This document shows positions 18,869-27,027 of a stretch of 64,000 bases of DNA, piece after piece; the stretch's first letter is position 1, and each line of letters opens with the position of its first letter. The stretch comes from Bacillus cytotoxicus (GTDB taxonomy: Bacteria > Bacillota > Bacilli > Bacillales > Bacillaceae_G). The DNA lies in assembly GCF_023715645.1 (NCBI RefSeq), contig NZ_JAMBOP010000018.1:1-64000 (forward strand), written 5' to 3'. Below the pieces are notes generated by a model that saw nothing but the letters and a program-made list of their open reading frames with translations, was not told the DNA's origin and searched no databases. The translations under genes were made by a program, and so were the position numbers.

Positions 18869-19432
18869 ATGAAGAAGAAAAAGAACAAACGCAAAAAATT
18901 ATGTTGGTTAAAATGGATTTTGATCCTTCCTCTGCTTCTTTCTATACTATTCTTTGGATTACATAGTATGAAGTTTGAAAGATGGGATCATGAAAAGCAT
19001 AAGAAAGCTGAATATGCGATTTCTCACGATAAAGAGAGACAAGCTTTCGTTACAAAGAAAGAAGATTCTGCCGGCTTCGAAAGACACACTCATCATGATA
19101 AACATCATGAAAAGAGGTTCGATGATCTATTCTTTGTATCATTCCTGCTAGAACTTAGCCTTGTTCTTTTCGGCTGGTTAATTCTTCGCAAGTCTGAAGG
19201 GAATATAGCTAAAAAGTGGACAGGAATATTACTCCTTATTATCGGTTTATTACCGCTCCTTCCAATTGTTGTACTTATTGCAATGACTGCCTGGGCGTAT
19301 AAAAAGTTTAAAGAAAAAAGAACGATAACGAACGAGCAAATAAATATTGATATGTATCATGTTTCAACAATGCAAAAACAAATAGATATTTTAGATCAAT
19401 GGGAACGTAATATTCGTAAGGAGGAAAATTAA
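18869..19432 (+). CDS. Membrane protein of unknown function, PspA partner
   Basis: A 187-residue protein with a very basic start (MKKKKNKRKK) and a membrane helix at about 13-32 ('ILILPLLLSILFFGLHSM'). A His/Lys/Asp-rich outer stretch follows ('HTHHDKHHEKRFDD', about 70-85), then two more hydrophobic segments (about 90-106 and 117-140) and a charged cytoplasmic tail. GGAGGTGAACCTATG gives the start. It ends 3 bases before the PspA-family gene, so the two are translationally linked. The pairing resembles LiaI-LiaH, where a membrane protein anchors the PspA-like coat, but I see no direct LiaI homology. The His-rich loop might bind metal, which is inference. Confidence 0.75.
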   Translation: MKKKKNKRKKLCWLKWILILPLLLSILFFGLHSMKFERWDHEKHKKAEYAISHDKERQAFVTKKEDSAGFERHTHHDKHHEKRFDDLFFVSFLLELSLVLFGWLILRKSEGNIAKKWTGILLLIIGLLPLLPIVVLIAMTAWAYKKFKEKRTITNEQINIDMYHVSTMQKQIDILDQWERNIRKEEN

Positions 19433-19435
19433 ACA

Positions 19436-20095
19436 ATGGGTATTCTAAAACGTATTAAAAATATTGTAATGGCAGATGTACACCAAACATTAGACAAGCT
19501 AGAAAGCCCTGCTAGCATGTTAAAGCAATACTTAAGAGAAACAGAAGAACAAATTACAAAAGCACAAAAAGCGCTATCTCATCAATTCTATTTAGAAAAG
19601 AAATATGAAGCGTTAATTGTAGAAACTGATGCTCTTATCGCAAAAAGAACTCGTCAAGCTGAGCTTGCGGTATCACGTGAAGAAGATCATATGGCACAGA
19701 TAGCTTTACAAGACAAAATCATAAATGAGAAGAAAGCTACACTATATCGTGAACAGTATGAAATAACAAAACAACAAACAGCCGCACTTTATGAACAAAT
19801 TGACAAATTACAAGAGAAATATCAAGAATTACAATATAAAGAACTCGTTCTTGTTTCTCGATTAAATGCAGCACAAGCGATAAAAGAAAGTAACGCAGCA
19901 CTTGCTTCTTTCCATATGGAAAATGCAGCGAAAGGCTTCGCACGCGTTGAATCTTACGTACAAAAGTTAGAAGCAGAAACTGCCGCTAGCAACTATTTTT
20001 ATCAATTAAAATCTCCTAATCAAACAGAGATTTTAGACCAAGGTTTACAAGAAGAAATAAAGCAAGAATTAGAGAAATTAAAAGAAAACAAATAG
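19436..20095 (+). CDS. PspA/IM30-family protein
   Basis: A 219-residue, almost wholly helical, coiled-coil protein. The start 'MGILKRIKNIVMADVHQTLD' is the amphipathic membrane-binding helix of the PspA family. Then come 'ASMLKQYLRETEEQITKAQ' and long heptad stretches to about residue 180. Homologues (PspA, LiaH, Vipp1) form rings or rods that protect the membrane under envelope stress. The length fits LiaH. It sits directly downstream of a membrane protein and of a histidine-kinase relic, so its regulator may have been lost. Confidence 0.87.
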   Translation: MGILKRIKNIVMADVHQTLDKLESPASMLKQYLRETEEQITKAQKALSHQFYLEKKYEALIVETDALIAKRTRQAELAVSREEDHMAQIALQDKIINEKKATLYREQYEITKQQTAALYEQIDKLQEKYQELQYKELVLVSRLNAAQAIKESNAALASFHMENAAKGFARVESYVQKLEAETAASNYFYQLKSPNQTEILDQGLQEEIKQELEKLKENK

Positions 20096-20160
20096 TTTCT
20101 TAATCTACTCTACTATGCATACATGCCAATTTTGTTTGAACTATACCCTATGAAATAAAC

Positions 20161-20200
20161 AAAAAAGATGGTTTCGGTTTGATCCGAGCCATCTTTTTTT
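20161..20200 (+). terminator. Terminator of the PspA pair
   Basis: Stem AAAAAAGATGG/CCATCTTTTTT with inner pairs around the loop and a T-run, 66 bases after the gene. Confidence 0.9.
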
Positions 20201-20261
20201 CCATTGCTAGCGATGAATATTGTAAACAGAAAGTATACTCCATAAGTAATCGTATTGTAAC

Positions 20262-20427
20262 TATATATAAATACAAATTGAAAAACTGACAGAAAACCTC
20301 CTTTTTTAGGGACGGACGAGAGCGTCTGGACGCATATAGGAGCGGTCAGTTCCTTTTACGTAGCGAACATGTTGTATTCTACATAGCAACAATCTAAGTG
20401 TTAAAAAATCCAAGGGAATTTATATAC
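20262..20427 (-). repeat. Interspersed repeat copy 5 (bcr-like, inverted)
   Basis: The same family in the opposite orientation: 'AGGGACGGACGAGAGCGTCTGG', then 'GGAGCGGTCAGTTCC', bounded by CTATATATAAAT on the left and AATTTATATACATA on the right. The hairpin arms are present. Confidence 0.82.
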
Positions 20428-20443
20428 ATAAATAATCTAGCAC

Positions 20444-20486
20444 AATTTTTCCTAATGTAATATAATTTGCACAAAGGCAAAATTTA
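20444..20486 (+). promoter_or_regulatory. Candidate MntR sites and promoter of mntH
   Basis: A dyad TTTGC-N4-AGGCAAA lies at 20466-20482, inside AATTTGCACAAAGGCAAAATTT. A second related site (complement of TTACATTAGGAAAAATT) lies at 20444-20460. Both resemble manganese-responsive MntR operators. A TATAAT hexamer (20461-20466) sits between them. The assignment is by resemblance to the B. subtilis consensus. Confidence 0.5.
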
Positions 20487-20581
20487 TGTTCAAATAAAAG
20501 AAATATAATTTACGTATTTGCATTTACTAAAATAAATAAAACAAACTGCACCAAGTTAACAAGCAAAAGGGGAAACAAAAC

Positions 20582-21877
20582 ATGACAGAAAACACAAAAG
20601 AACGTGAACATCTTCCACCAAATAATAGGACGATGCAATCGGCACAGTTAGCTTTAAGCGGGCAGACAAAAGGACTGAAGCGATTATTACCTTTTTTAGG
20701 CCCCGCTTTTATCGCATCTGTTGCTTATATTGATCCAGGGAATTTTGCCACGAATATTGCGGCAGGGTCCCAATACGGTTATTTACTACTTTGGGTTATC
20801 CTTATTTCAAATTTAATGGCCGTATTAATTCAATCCCTATCAGCTAAATTAGGGATAGCTACCGGGAAAAACCTTCCCGAGGTTGCTCGGGAGCATTTTC
20901 CAAAACCTGTTTCCATCGGTTTATGGATACAAGGTGAATTAGTCATTATGGCGACTGATCTCGCTGAATTTATCGGTGCTGCCTTAGGATTAAATTTACT
21001 ATTTGGCATTCCACTATTGCCCTCAGCGTTAATTACTGCAGTAGGCTCATTCATTATTCTCGAGTTTCAACGCAGAGGGTTCCGTCCACTAGAAGCAATC
21101 ATTACTGGTATGGTCTTTATCGTCGTTATTGCTTTTGGTGTTCAAGTGTTTTACGCAAAACCAGAACTAAGTCCCCTTCTATCAGGGCTTTTCGTTCCTC
21201 ACTTTCAAGGTGTAAATAGTATTTTACTGGCAGCAGGAATTTTAGGTGCAACCGTTATGCCGCATGCAATTTATTTACATTCTGCTTTAACACAGCGACG
21301 CGTCGTAGGCTCGACAGATGCAGAACGAAAAAAGATTTTCCGCTTTGAATTTATCGATATTATAATTGCAATGGTCATCGCCGGAGCAATTAACGCGAGT
21401 ATGTTAATTGTAGCAGCTGCCCTATTCTTCAAAAATGGACTACATGTCGAAGATCTAGATGTTGCTTTTCATCAATTTAGCCATTTAGTTGGCCCTGTAT
21501 CAGCATCTCTTTTTGGAATTGGATTATTAGCTGCCGGTTTATCAAGTTCTTCCGTTGGTACGATGTCTGGTGATATTATTATGCAAGGATTCATCCGTAT
21601 GCATATTCCTTTATATTTGCGCCGATTTATTACAATGGTTCCACCGCTCGTTATAATTGCACTAGGTGTGAATCCAACTCATGCCCTCGTAATGAGTCAA
21701 GTCGTTTTATCTTTCGGGATTGCATTTGCATTAATTCCACTCATTGTCTTTACAAGTAAAAAGAGCATAATGGGCGGCCTTGTCAACCATCGCTTTACAA
21801 CCGCTCTTGCATGGTTGATTGCCGTATTAATTATTGCTTTAAATATATTTTTGTTGTATCAAACATTTGTTGGTTAA
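20582..21877 (+). CDS. mntH: Manganese transporter MntH (NRAMP)
   Basis: A 431-residue proton-coupled divalent metal importer with about 11 membrane helices. The metal-site motif of helix 1 is 'DPGNFATNIAAGS' (DPGN), and that of helix 6 is 'GATVMPHAIYLHS' (MPH). The conserved cytoplasmic loop 'GLWIQGELVIMATDLAEFIG' is also present. The ribosome site is AAAGGGG, 8 bases before the ATG. Candidate MntR sites lie about 100 bases upstream, so expression should fall when manganese is ample. It has its own terminator. Confidence 0.97.
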   Translation: MTENTKEREHLPPNNRTMQSAQLALSGQTKGLKRLLPFLGPAFIASVAYIDPGNFATNIAAGSQYGYLLLWVILISNLMAVLIQSLSAKLGIATGKNLPEVAREHFPKPVSIGLWIQGELVIMATDLAEFIGAALGLNLLFGIPLLPSALITAVGSFIILEFQRRGFRPLEAIITGMVFIVVIAFGVQVFYAKPELSPLLSGLFVPHFQGVNSILLAAGILGATVMPHAIYLHSALTQRRVVGSTDAERKKIFRFEFIDIIIAMVIAGAINASMLIVAAALFFKNGLHVEDLDVAFHQFSHLVGPVSASLFGIGLLAAGLSSSSVGTMSGDIIMQGFIRMHIPLYLRRFITMVPPLVIIALGVNPTHALVMSQVVLSFGIAFALIPLIVFTSKKSIMGGLVNHRFTTALAWLIAVLIIALNIFLLYQTFVG

Positions 21878-21878
21878 G

Positions 21879-21923
21879 AAAAAAGAGAGTGCCTTTAGAA
21901 ATCTAAATGGCATTCTCTTTTTT
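21879..21923. terminator. Terminator between mntH and the M23 gene
   Basis: Fifteen-base arms AAAAAAGAGAGTGCC/GGCATTCTCTTTTTT (one mismatch) between two convergent genes. It is symmetrical and can serve both. Confidence 0.93.
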
Positions 21924-21953
21924 CTTCTAATATGTATAAAGCAAATAATGATT

Positions 21954-22850
21954 TCAGGTTGGAGAAATGACATTCCCTGTAGGTACATCCCTTCCATCTT
22001 CTATACGACTTCCCCCTTCTGGCATAGATGGTCCGTCTATATCGCGAAAATATAATGGCAATCCCTCAGAAAGAAATATGCTCGTCTTAGATGGATCTTG
22101 CCGTTGATGATGAATATGTAAATGTGGTTCACTAGAATTTCCAGAGTTGCCAACACGAGCAATTACTGTCCCTTCTTCTATGTGTTGTCCTATCTTCACT
22201 TTGACAGATCCCTGTTTTAAGTGAGCAAGGACAAGGTATGTCCCCGTGTCATCTAAGCGTATATAAATATGATTACCCGCCATAGACTTAAAATCATCAT
22301 TTCCAGGTGGTAAATCAGTTTCAGAATCTTCTATAGATATAACTGTTCCTGATGCAGGTGCAATTACCTCCACTCCGTATATGTCATAATCCTCTAATTG
22401 TGAATTTGCTACCCCATTTTGCGGAGCAATAAAATCATACGCCCAGCGTTGATTTGGCTCGATAGCATGGTAATTTGTTTGAAGTTGATTTCCCCCCCAG
22501 CCTACCCGAACAGTTTCATTAAACGGAAGTCGAATTGTTGCTTTCGGTGTGACTGAATGAACATCAGCTGGATAAGCGATTTGTCCAATTCCAACAAACC
22601 AACATGCTGGCCAAGCAGCTATTGTGGATAGAATAAAAATCGTAACAGTTGTTTTATGTATTTTTCTTCTTGAAAACAATTTACCTACTATTACACAAAC
22701 CGTAATCATTACACTAATGAAACCTACTATACTAAAAGCTTGCATCCCCCACCAAGCTAAAACAGACACACTACCAGTAGCAAAATAAACAGAACTCCAC
22801 CCTACTACTAATACTGTAAATAACATGATTATTATACATTTCTTCCACAT
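21954..22850 (-). CDS. Membrane-anchored M23 family peptidase
   Basis: A 298-residue protein with three N-terminal hydrophobic segments (to about residue 105) followed by an extracytoplasmic LytM/M23 domain. The zinc ligands are recognisable: 'NYHAIEPNQRWAYDF' (His...Asp) and 'EPHLHIHHQ' (HxH). Such enzymes cut cell-wall cross-bridges or serve as activators. The start at MWKKC is fixed by GGAGGGAATACGATG. It lies 83 bases downstream of the sensor kinase gene on the same strand, so it is probably in the two-component operon. That suggests wall damage or remodelling as the process being sensed. Confidence 0.85.
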   Translation of the reverse strand: MWKKCIIIMLFTVLVVGWSSVYFATGSVSVLAWWGMQAFSIVGFISVMITVCVIVGKLFSRRKIHKTTVTIFILSTIAAWPACWFVGIGQIAYPADVHSVTPKATIRLPFNETVRVGWGGNQLQTNYHAIEPNQRWAYDFIAPQNGVANSQLEDYDIYGVEVIAPASGTVISIEDSETDLPPGNDDFKSMAGNHIYIRLDDTGTYLVLAHLKQGSVKVKIGQHIEEGTVIARVGNSGNSSEPHLHIHHQRQDPSKTSIFLSEGLPLYFRDIDGPSMPEGGSRIEDGRDVPTGNVISPT

Positions 22851-22933
22851 CGTATTCCCTCCATTTGCATATCTCATATTAAGATCGTACAAAATAATCA
22901 TTACGACATTTGAAAGAAATACTTACAACTTTC

Positions 22934-24004
22934 TTACGTTTTTTGTAAATATTGAGGCAAAGTAATTATAAATACCGTTTCAGTATCATCGCTACATACC
23001 GTAATATCACCTTTATGAATATTGGCAATACTTTTAGCAATAGCAAGTCCCATCCCTTTTCCACCAGTATAAGCACTTCGTGACTTTTCTCCTCGATAAA
23101 ATTTTTCAAATATATAAGGGATATCTTCTTGTAAAATTTTCTGCCCATAATTTTTAATGTTCACCCTAACATTTCCATCTTCCTGAAAAATCTGTATATC
23201 AATTTTCTTTCCAGATTCCCCATAAAAAATGCTGTTACTAATTACATTTTGGATTAACCTTACTAGCAAACTAATATCACCTTCTATTTGTAAGTCTTCA
23301 CTACACTCTATATGAAAATTCATTTGTACCGCTTCTAATTGCGGAATAAAATCTATCATCACTTGTTCAACTACTTGTTTTATCCCAACTATTTCTTTAT
23401 ATAACTGAATTTCTCTATAATTAATTTGACTATATTCAAGTAAATCATCTATTTGCTTTTTCAACTCATAGCTTTTCCGCTTTACAACTTCTACATATTG
23501 CTGACAATTCTCTTTGTTCATATCAAGATTACATTCTATTAAATCAACGTAACCAATTAACGATGTTACAGGTGTCCGCAAATCATGAGAAAGATTACTA
23601 ATCATTTCGTTTTTCATCTTTTGTGCCAATTTTTCCTTTTCAATTGACTCTTTTAAGCTGTTTGTCATTTTATTAATGTTTACTGCTAATTGTCCAATCT
23701 CATCATTCTTCTTTGTCTGTATCTGTACGTCTAAATTCCCCTTACTAATTTCTTTCACATTTTGATTCATTTGTTCTAATCTTGTTATCATATTTTTTGA
23801 TAATAAAAAGAAAAAGAACGATACGAAGATCAGAAAAATAACAAAATATACAAAAGAATACTTCTCCTCTAATTCTGCTATATTTCCATATACATGACTA
23901 ATAGCATTTTGAGAGAAGACAATAGTTAAGGTCGCTAATACAATACTGCATATAAAAATGAAAAAAAGCCTCATTCTTAATCCTTGAAACAATTTAGCTT
24001 TCAA
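22934..24004 (-). CDS. Sensor histidine kinase
   Basis: A 356-residue kinase. Two membrane helices (about 12-32 and 49-68) enclose only about 16 outside residues, so it has almost no sensor domain and probably senses within the membrane. A HAMP domain follows ('LEQMNQNVKEISKGNLDVQI'), then HisKA with the phospho-acceptor in 'SNLSHDLRTPVTSL' (near residue 140). The HATPase has N box 'QNVISNSIFYG' and G2 box 'GGKGMGLAIAK'. It overlaps the regulator gene by 11 bases, implying coupled translation. The short-loop architecture is like the intramembrane-sensing kinases of cell-envelope stress systems. Confidence 0.93.
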   Translation of the reverse strand: MKAKLFQGLRMRLFFIFICSIVLATLTIVFSQNAISHVYGNIAELEEKYSFVYFVIFLIFVSFFFFLLSKNMITRLEQMNQNVKEISKGNLDVQIQTKKNDEIGQLAVNINKMTNSLKESIEKEKLAQKMKNEMISNLSHDLRTPVTSLIGYVDLIECNLDMNKENCQQYVEVVKRKSYELKKQIDDLLEYSQINYREIQLYKEIVGIKQVVEQVMIDFIPQLEAVQMNFHIECSEDLQIEGDISLLVRLIQNVISNSIFYGESGKKIDIQIFQEDGNVRVNIKNYGQKILQEDIPYIFEKFYRGEKSRSAYTGGKGMGLAIAKSIANIHKGDITVCSDDTETVFIITLPQYLQKT

Positions 24005-24692
24005 TTTTATATCCTACTCCCCATACATTTTGGATAAATTTTGATTCTTGCGGATTGGCTTCTATCTTCCCTCTTAACCTTGCTAAATGAACCATAACAG
24101 TATTATTACTTTCATAAGCTGCTTCTCGCCAAACACTTTCATATATCTCTTCTAGCGTAAATACGCGGTTTGGGTGTGTTGCCATCAAATGCAAGATTTC
24201 ATACTCTGTCTTTGTAAGATTAATATGTTCTCCATATAACAGTACCTTTCTAGAATTCTCATCTATTTCTAATTCCCTAATTTGAATCTTCTTTTCAAGC
24301 ATCTGTACCGGAGTTTGATTTAAGTATGTATATCTTCTTAACTGCGCTTTTACTCGTGCTACCAGCTCAATTACACTAAATGGCTTCACAATATAATCGT
24401 CTGCCCCTGTACTTAATCCAATGACTTTATCTACATCCGTTGCTTTCGCACTTAAGAACATAACTGGTATATTATATTTTTCTCGTATTCTCCTGCACAC
24501 TTCAATTCCATCCATCATTGGCATCATAATATCAAGGATCGCCAATTCAATATCATGTTCCGAAAATAACTGTAAAGCTTGTTCTCCGTCATAAGCTTTT
24601 ACAACTTTGTAACCTTCTTGCTGCAAATACACTTCAATCATTTGAACAATATCCTTATCATCGTCTACGACTAATATAGATTGTTGTTTCAT
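23994..24692 (-). CDS. OmpR-family response regulator
   Basis: A 232-residue two-domain regulator. The receiver domain has the acidic pocket 'VVDDDKD', the phospho-acceptor Asp in 'LAILDIMMPMMDG' (near residue 54), Ser in 'VMFLSAKAT' and Lys in 'YIVKPFS'. The C-terminal winged helix has 'LTKTEYEILHLMATHPNRVF' and 'VMVHLARLRGKIE', ending 'VWGVGYKIE'. GAGGATAGAGTATG precedes the start. It is first in the operon with the kinase and the M23 peptidase. Confidence 0.95.
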   Translation of the reverse strand: MKQQSILVVDDDKDIVQMIEVYLQQEGYKVVKAYDGEQALQLFSEHDIELAILDIMMPMMDGIEVCRRIREKYNIPVMFLSAKATDVDKVIGLSTGADDYIVKPFSVIELVARVKAQLRRYTYLNQTPVQMLEKKIQIRELEIDENSRKVLLYGEHINLTKTEYEILHLMATHPNRVFTLEEIYESVWREAAYESNNTVMVHLARLRGKIEANPQESKFIQNVWGVGYKIES

Positions 24693-24817
24693 ACTCTATC
24701 CTCTTTTTTGTAAATTTGAAATATTTCCTACAATTTTATAGTACCATGTTCATAATATAAAAACTTCGAAATGTTCTAGACTTTAAACTATATAAATCCA
24801 TTTTAATCAATATAAAA

Positions 24818-24853
24818 AAATAGCTAAGGCTTATCCAAAGCGCTTAGCTATTT
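24818..24853 (-). terminator. Terminator of the OppA-like gene
   Basis: Stem AAATAGCTAAG/CTTAGCTATTT followed on the minus strand by TTTTTTAT. Confidence 0.9.
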
Positions 24854-24863
24854 AATCTCTTAT

Positions 24864-26492
24864 CTATTTCTCTTTTCGATTTATATAAGCATGTTTATAC
24901 GTATAAACACCGCCAAATTGATGTTTTTCAATACCTTTTACATATTCCTTTTGAACGTATGCTGAGCCAGTATGGTAAAGCGGTGCAATAGCAGCGTCTT
25001 CTAATAAAATTTTCTCTGCTTCTTGCATTGCTTTCCAGCGTTTTTGCTCTTCCAATACATAGTCATTTTTCGCACTATTTATAAGCTCCTCATATTTCTG
25101 GTTAAAATAATTCATTTTATTATTTGGATTATCTTTCGTAAATAATTCTAAATAACTAATTGAATCCTTATAATCCGGTCCCCATACAACCATCGAAATA
25201 TCATACTGTCCTGTTTGTTCGAGTTGTAATTTTTGTTTAAACGGTTGCGGTTTTACATTTATTGTTAATCCTTGTAAATTCTTTTCAAGTTCTCCTTTTA
25301 TATATTCAGCTGTTTGCTTCGCTTGATCTTGTTCAAACGTTAAAAATCCAAGTGTTATCTGGTCTACACCGAGCTCTTTTTTCGCATCTTTCCATAAAGC
25401 CTTTGCCTTTTCAACATTATATACGGCAAGTTCACCATTTTCTTTTCTAAAATCTTTTCCATCTTTTTCATTTTTATACCCTTCTGGCACAAGTCCTTCA
25501 GCTGCTGTTGAACCGTTATTTAGAAAATGATTGACTATTGCTTCTTTATTTAAGGCCATAGAAAGCGATTGTCGTATTTTTGTATTTGCCAGTGTAGAAT
25601 TATTTTGATTAAAACGCAACATAGCTATAGCAGAATCTTTCGTTGTTTTAAAATCACTTTTTCCTTTATATTTATCTACAAACGAAGAATTAATTGGCAC
25701 ACGATCAATACTATTAGTTTCATATAAATTAACTGCTGTTGCTGTATCTTTTACGATATGAAAATTAATTTCTTCTAATTTAACGTTATTTTTATCCCAA
25801 TATGCATCATTTCTCTTTAACTTAAATTCTTGCTCATGTTTCCATTCCGATAAAACAAATGGACCATTGTAAATTAAATGTTCTGGCTCTAATCCATACT
25901 TACTTCCTTTTCCCTCAACGAACGATTCGTGCTGTGGTAAATAAATAGGAAGTGTTAGTAACTGAAGGAAGTACGGGGTTGGTTCCTCTAACTGTACCTC
26001 TAATGTAACATCGTCAATAGCTTTTACACCTAATTGATCTACACCCATAGCTCCTTTATTTATTTGTTCTGCATTTTTCATGTAAAATAACATGTATGCA
26101 TATTGTGATGCTGTTTCCCTATTCACTGTATGCTGCAAGGAATAAACAAAATCATGTGCAGTTACAGAATCCCCATTCGACCATTTTGCATCTTTACGCA
26201 AATGAAATATATATGTTTTTCCATCTTTACTTTTCTCAAAGGCTTTTGCAACACCAGGCACTGGATTATCTTTCTCATCAAGTACATATAACCCTTCAAA
26301 TATATTTTGCATGACATGCGATGATGTACCATTCATAGATTTTGCGGTATCCAAGGACGGAATTTCTTCTGATATCATTACATTTAATACTTGTTTTTCA
26401 CTTACTTCCTTTTGTTTACTCGAATTATTGCTGCAAGCTGAAATTAATAAAGAGGTAACAAGTATAATTCCTATCAATAATCTTACCTTCAT
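24864..26492 (-). CDS. Oligopeptide-binding lipoprotein (OppA family)
   Basis: A 542-residue extracellular solute-binding protein, family 5. The signal peptide ends in the lipobox 'LLISACSNN', with the lipidated Cys near residue 20. Typical segments follow: 'LNVMISEEIPSLDTAKS', 'VMQNIFEGLYVLDE' and 'TYIFHLRKDAKWSNGDSVTA' (the family signature). It would deliver peptides to an Opp-type ABC permease. No permease or ATPase gene is adjacent, so it is an orphan receptor, of which the B. cereus group has many. AAAGGAG lies eight bases before the ATG. Confidence 0.94.
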   Translation of the reverse strand: MKVRLLIGIILVTSLLISACSNNSSKQKEVSEKQVLNVMISEEIPSLDTAKSMNGTSSHVMQNIFEGLYVLDEKDNPVPGVAKAFEKSKDGKTYIFHLRKDAKWSNGDSVTAHDFVYSLQHTVNRETASQYAYMLFYMKNAEQINKGAMGVDQLGVKAIDDVTLEVQLEEPTPYFLQLLTLPIYLPQHESFVEGKGSKYGLEPEHLIYNGPFVLSEWKHEQEFKLKRNDAYWDKNNVKLEEINFHIVKDTATAVNLYETNSIDRVPINSSFVDKYKGKSDFKTTKDSAIAMLRFNQNNSTLANTKIRQSLSMALNKEAIVNHFLNNGSTAAEGLVPEGYKNEKDGKDFRKENGELAVYNVEKAKALWKDAKKELGVDQITLGFLTFEQDQAKQTAEYIKGELEKNLQGLTINVKPQPFKQKLQLEQTGQYDISMVVWGPDYKDSISYLELFTKDNPNNKMNYFNQKYEELINSAKNDYVLEEQKRWKAMQEAEKILLEDAAIAPLYHTGSAYVQKEYVKGIEKHQFGGVYTYKHAYINRKEK

Positions 26493-26587
26493 AAATCGGC
26501 TCCTTTAATTCAATTATCAAACGTTTTATATTATAACAGAATAATTATCTTAAAAGTGTTACATTTCACCGAATTTTTATTATTTAA

Positions 26588-26781
26588 ATATATAAATCCA
26601 ATTTGACTTTCCTTCACACACATCGCCGCAATGCTAAACAAAAAGTAACCTGCTACTTTCTTCCTCTCTTTGTTTAAACATCGCATGTGGCAGAAATAGG
26701 CACTGACCGCTTCTACTCACAGCCAGACGCTCTCGTCCATCTAAAAGAAAATGGGTTTCTGTCAGGGTTTTAACTGCTATT
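26588..26781 (+). repeat. Interspersed repeat copy 6 (bcr-like)
   Basis: A well-preserved copy: ATATATAAATCCAATTTGAC at the left, the core 'CATCGCATGTGGCAGAAA', 'CTGACCGCTTCTAC' and 'GCCAGACGCTCTCGTCCATC', and 'CTGTCAGGG' at the right. It is in direct tandem with copy 7; the junction shares the TATATATAAATCC motif. Confidence 0.9.
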
Positions 26782-26977
26782 ATATATAAATCCGACTTGA
26801 CTTCCCTACACACTAGTCGCAGCCATGCTAAACAAAAGATAACCCGCTACTCTCTTCCTCTCTTTGTTTAAACATCGCATGTGGCAGAAATAGGCACTGA
26901 CCGCTTCCACTCATGGCCAGACGCTCTCGTCCATCTAAAAAAATGGTTTCTGTCAGGGTTTTAATTTAAATTTATAT
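26782..26977 (+). repeat. Interspersed repeat copy 7 (bcr-like)
   Basis: Nearly identical to copy 6 over the core and right end, so this pair looks like a recent tandem duplication. It ends TTTAAATTTATATA, which is complementary to its TATATAAATCC start over the first eight or nine bases. Confidence 0.9.
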
Positions 26978-26983
26978 ACTTAA

Positions 26984-27020
26984 GAACACTATCCTTTCGT
27001 TTCATGAAAAGATAGTGTTC
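26984..27020 (-). terminator. Terminator of mtaD
   Basis: Stem GAACACTATCCTTTC/GAAAAGATAGTGTTC (one mismatch), seven bases past the deaminase stop. Confidence 0.88.
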
Positions 27021-27027
27021 TTATTCC

